Assembly: GCA_003224135.1 (NCBI GenBank)
Contig: QHYO01000760.1
Location: 1 to 7,584 of the forward strand
DNA length: 7,584 nt
Reading direction: 5' to 3'
From: Acidobacteriota bacterium
GTDB lineage: Bacteria; Acidobacteriota; Terriglobia; Acidiferrales; UBA7541
Each line of letters opens with the position of its first letter. The first letter of the stretch is position 1. The notes beneath the pieces were generated by a model. That model had not been told where the DNA came from, did no database searches, and saw only the letters and a program-made list of their open reading frames with translations. Position numbers and translations under genes: made by a program. Of the stretch, positions 5,872 through 7,584 are shown in pieces.

Positions 5872-7040
5872 GTGAGCGCAACTATGGAAGCTTGTGCCGA
5901 AGCTGTATCCCCTGCATGCGATCCCGTCTGCCTGACAAAGGACGGGAGTACGCTCAAATCGCGACGGGCGGTGAACGGCGCGGGTAGTGATTCGTATGTC
6001 GTTCACGTGCGAATGGACGGTTTTTTCGCGGCCGTCGAACAAGTGATGCGACCCAAATTTGGCGGGAGACCGGTTCCGGTGGCCGATGGCGTGGTGGTCT
6101 CCGCCAGTTACGAAGCAAAATTCTTCGGGATTAAAGTCGGCATGGCTATTGCCGATGCGTTGAGGTTTTGCCCGAGCACGATGGTCCTCTCGGGCCGCTA
6201 TGTTCGGTATGCAGAATACGCCGAACGAGTCAGGGCCATCGCGGAGATGTTCACTCCAGTCGTTGACGCCGATGCGTATCACGGTTTTTATCTCGATTTT
6301 TGCGGCTCCCGACGTATTTGTCAGGACTTCCCCGGCACGCTTCGCCGTTTGCAGCTTGAAATCCTGAAACATACTGGCCTCAGCGCTAGTGTCGGCGCGG
6401 GGAGGACGAGGGTTGTGGCGGCGATCGCGTCACGGATCGAACGACCTCGTGGCATCCGGATCGTCGCGTGGGGCACAGAAGAAGCTTTCCTCGGCGCTCT
6501 GCCAGTGGAGGCGCTCGGTAGTATCGGCACGGTAGACGCCGCCAAACTGCGAGAATGCGGCATCTCCACGATGGCTGAGCTTCGGCGTGTACCGCTGGCA
6601 TCGCTTGAGGCGGCTTACGGAGAGGCCCTGGGTCGCCAGATTTGGAAGAATTCGCGAGGCATTGACGTTCGAGGCGCGTTCCGGTCGACAACAGTACGGT
6701 CGTTTTCGAGCCCGTCGTTGTCGCGTGAAATTTGCGTCGAGGGCGGGGCTGAGGACAACGCATCAGTTCGGCACTCACTGCCACGAACCGCCGGGCGCGC
6801 ACAATTGGTCTCCGCATCCGCTACATCGACCAATTCTCGGCGTCCCAAACCGTACGGCTCGCGGTCCCTTCGAACAAGGATCGTGATCTGCTGCCGGCCG
6901 TGCTCGGTCTTCTAAAAGTGCTTTTTACACGTCACGTCGCCGTCCAAACTGTGGAGGTAACCGCAAGCGGGTTGTTTTCGGTTAGTGCATCGGATTTGTA
7001 CTTCAATTCGAGAAGTCTGATGGCAGCAGCGACCGCCTGA
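5872..7040 (+). pseudogene. DinB-like Y-family DNA polymerase, catalytic residues lost and little finger frame-broken
   Basis: From GTG 5872 (GGAGGG at 5863-5868) the protein aligns with DinB: palm start VVHVRMDGFFAAVEQ, SASYEAKFFGIKVGM, ALRFCP, YLDF, LSASVGAG, IASRIERPRGI, LPVEALGSIGT, and IWKNSRGID at the end of the thumb. The two-metal carboxylates are missing. DinB D8 is R47, and D103-E104 are H137-G138. The second Asp of the HVxMD motif (D49) and the FF steric-gate pair remain. SNK-type and GIG-type DNA contacts are also altered. The frame runs to a stop at 6913-6915, but the remaining little finger (RRARTIGLRIRYIDQ... to TGA 7038-7040) is in another frame, open only after 6752. Between GAEDNASVRHSL and RRARTIGL the usual helix is too short, by roughly 14 residues, so an out-of-frame deletion is inferred. 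No QLxLF clamp motif is seen at the end. An ImuB-like accessory role before the break is possible. Confidence 0.8.
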
Positions 7041-7107
7041 AGGTGTGGGCCGCCGGGTGCAGTCTTTTAAAAGGTTAGCTTTCGCGTAAACTCAAATTCC
7101 GCGCCCC

Positions 7108-7136
7108 TTGCCCCATGCAAGAGCCAGCGGGATACT
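7108..7136 (+). promoter_or_regulatory. Possible promoter giving a leaderless mRNA
   Basis: TTGCCC (7108-7113), a 17-base spacer and GATACT (7131-7136) each match the sigma-70 consensus at four of six bases. The expected start, seven bases after the -10, is the A of the ATG at 7143. No Shine-Dalgarno is at the usual distance, which agrees with leaderless translation. Confidence 0.4.
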
Positions 7137-7142
7137 TTTGCT

Positions 7143-7584
7143 ATGAAGCTCCCAGTACGATCAGCCCTGCTCGCGGCAGTCCTGTGCGCCTGTGCATGCG
7201 CCACCGTTGCGGATGAAATCCGCCTTAAAGATGGCAAAAAGTTATACGGCGTAATCGTCGCATATGAAGACAACATGTTTAAGGTGAAGACCGATTACGG
7301 CTTCGTCCTCGTGGAGAAAGACAAGATTGCGTCGATCGTGCCAACAGCGCCTGCACCTGGTGCGACGGCGACAGCGGCAAGGAAACCGGCAAAAACTCTT
7401 GACAAGAAGCAAGCTCCGGAAACACAAACCGCTTCTGCGGCAAGCACTGAGAAATCTGGCGCAGGTGGCGAGCCTCTCGATCATAACCTAGCGAGGCCAA
7501 AGTTCTCGAACGAGCCTGTCCGTCCCGCACGGCCAGCGACTTCAAGCGCCGGTAGAGTCGCGGCCCCAGCGATCAAATCAACGA
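7143..7584 (+). CDS. Secreted protein with small SH3/Sm-like beta domain and low-complexity tail (C-terminus outside window)
   Basis: The frame is open for 147 codons to the right edge. It starts with a signal peptide: K2 and R6, then a hydrophobic stretch (SALLAAVLCACACA), with a likely signal peptidase I site after TVA (residue 23). Cysteines at 15, 17 and 19 make a lipoprotein site conceivable, but the lipobox is poor. Residues 24-67 (EIRLKDGKKLYG..., then TDYGFVLVEKDKIASIVP) form alternating short strands like Sm/SH3-type barrels, in which a DG-x-G turn is typical. From residue 68 the sequence is rich in Ala, Pro, Thr, Lys and Ser, probably a linker to a domain beyond the window. Exact function unknown. 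The start is supported by the signal peptide and the promoter spacing rather than by a ribosome site. It lies 102 bases after the broken polymerase gene and is probably independent of it. Confidence 0.8.
   Translation, partial: MKLPVRSALLAAVLCACACATVADEIRLKDGKKLYGVIVAYEDNMFKVKTDYGFVLVEKDKIASIVPTAPAPGATATAARKPAKTLDKKQAPETQTASAASTEKSGAGGEPLDHNLARPKFSNEPVRPARPATSSAGRVAAPAIKST

Noticed and set aside
5146..6372. A 408-codon open frame on the minus strand opposite three plus-strand loci
   Set aside because: Its translation shows no domain or motif, and it lies antisense to the recognisable four-Cys and DinB-like sequences. It has no ribosome site I trust. It is a shadow produced by codon bias.
6753..6790. 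Programmed ribosomal frameshift joining the two parts of the polymerase-like gene
   Set aside because: I see no slippery heptamer at the junction, and the protein would still lack most of a little-finger helix. A deletion is simpler.
1..7584. tRNA or rRNA genes, CRISPR arrays, insertion sequences or phage genes
   Set aside because: No cloverleaf, rRNA-like stretch, regular repeat-spacer pattern, transposase or terminal repeats were seen on either strand by eye.

Overview
The window looks like a piece of a bacterial chromosome, most likely from the Acidobacteriota. That is a judgement from overall protein style (a secreted S9 peptidase, a mercuric-reductase-like flavoprotein, moderately high GC), not from a marker gene. 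No tRNA, rRNA, CRISPR array or insertion sequence is visible. The first part is ordinary chromosome. A minus-strand FAD/NAD(P) disulfide oxidoreductase runs off the left edge (1-547). Divergent from it is a PiT-family inorganic phosphate transporter (749-2353), followed by a secreted S9 prolyl-oligopeptidase-type peptidase (2474-4435) with a seven-repeat propeller and a complete Ser-Asp-His triad.

The middle (4436-7040) is different. After 460 bases with no convincing gene comes a tandem pair of small four-cysteine proteins of unknown function. The first copy (4896-5221) is a wreck: one inserted base, two in-frame stops and a second frame change. The second copy (5302-5610) is intact. The two align residue for residue over the first 61 positions, including the CxxC pair and the later cysteines. 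Downstream, a strong sigma-70 promoter and a structured leader of about 125 nt precede a DinB-like Y-family DNA polymerase gene (5872-7040). All three catalytic carboxylates expected from DinB are replaced, and the little-finger domain is broken by a frame change with apparent loss of a helix. The right edge holds the start of a secreted protein with a small beta-rich domain and a low-complexity tail (7143-7584, cut by the edge).

The genes do not form one obvious pathway. The main points of interest are the uncharacterised Cys4 family and its decaying paralogue, the catalytically dead and broken Y-family polymerase with its leader, a hairpin that can mask the ribosome binding site of the phosphate transporter, and two genes whose promoters suggest leaderless mRNAs. 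All pseudogene calls assume the sequence is free of assembly errors; indel errors would be the main alternative.
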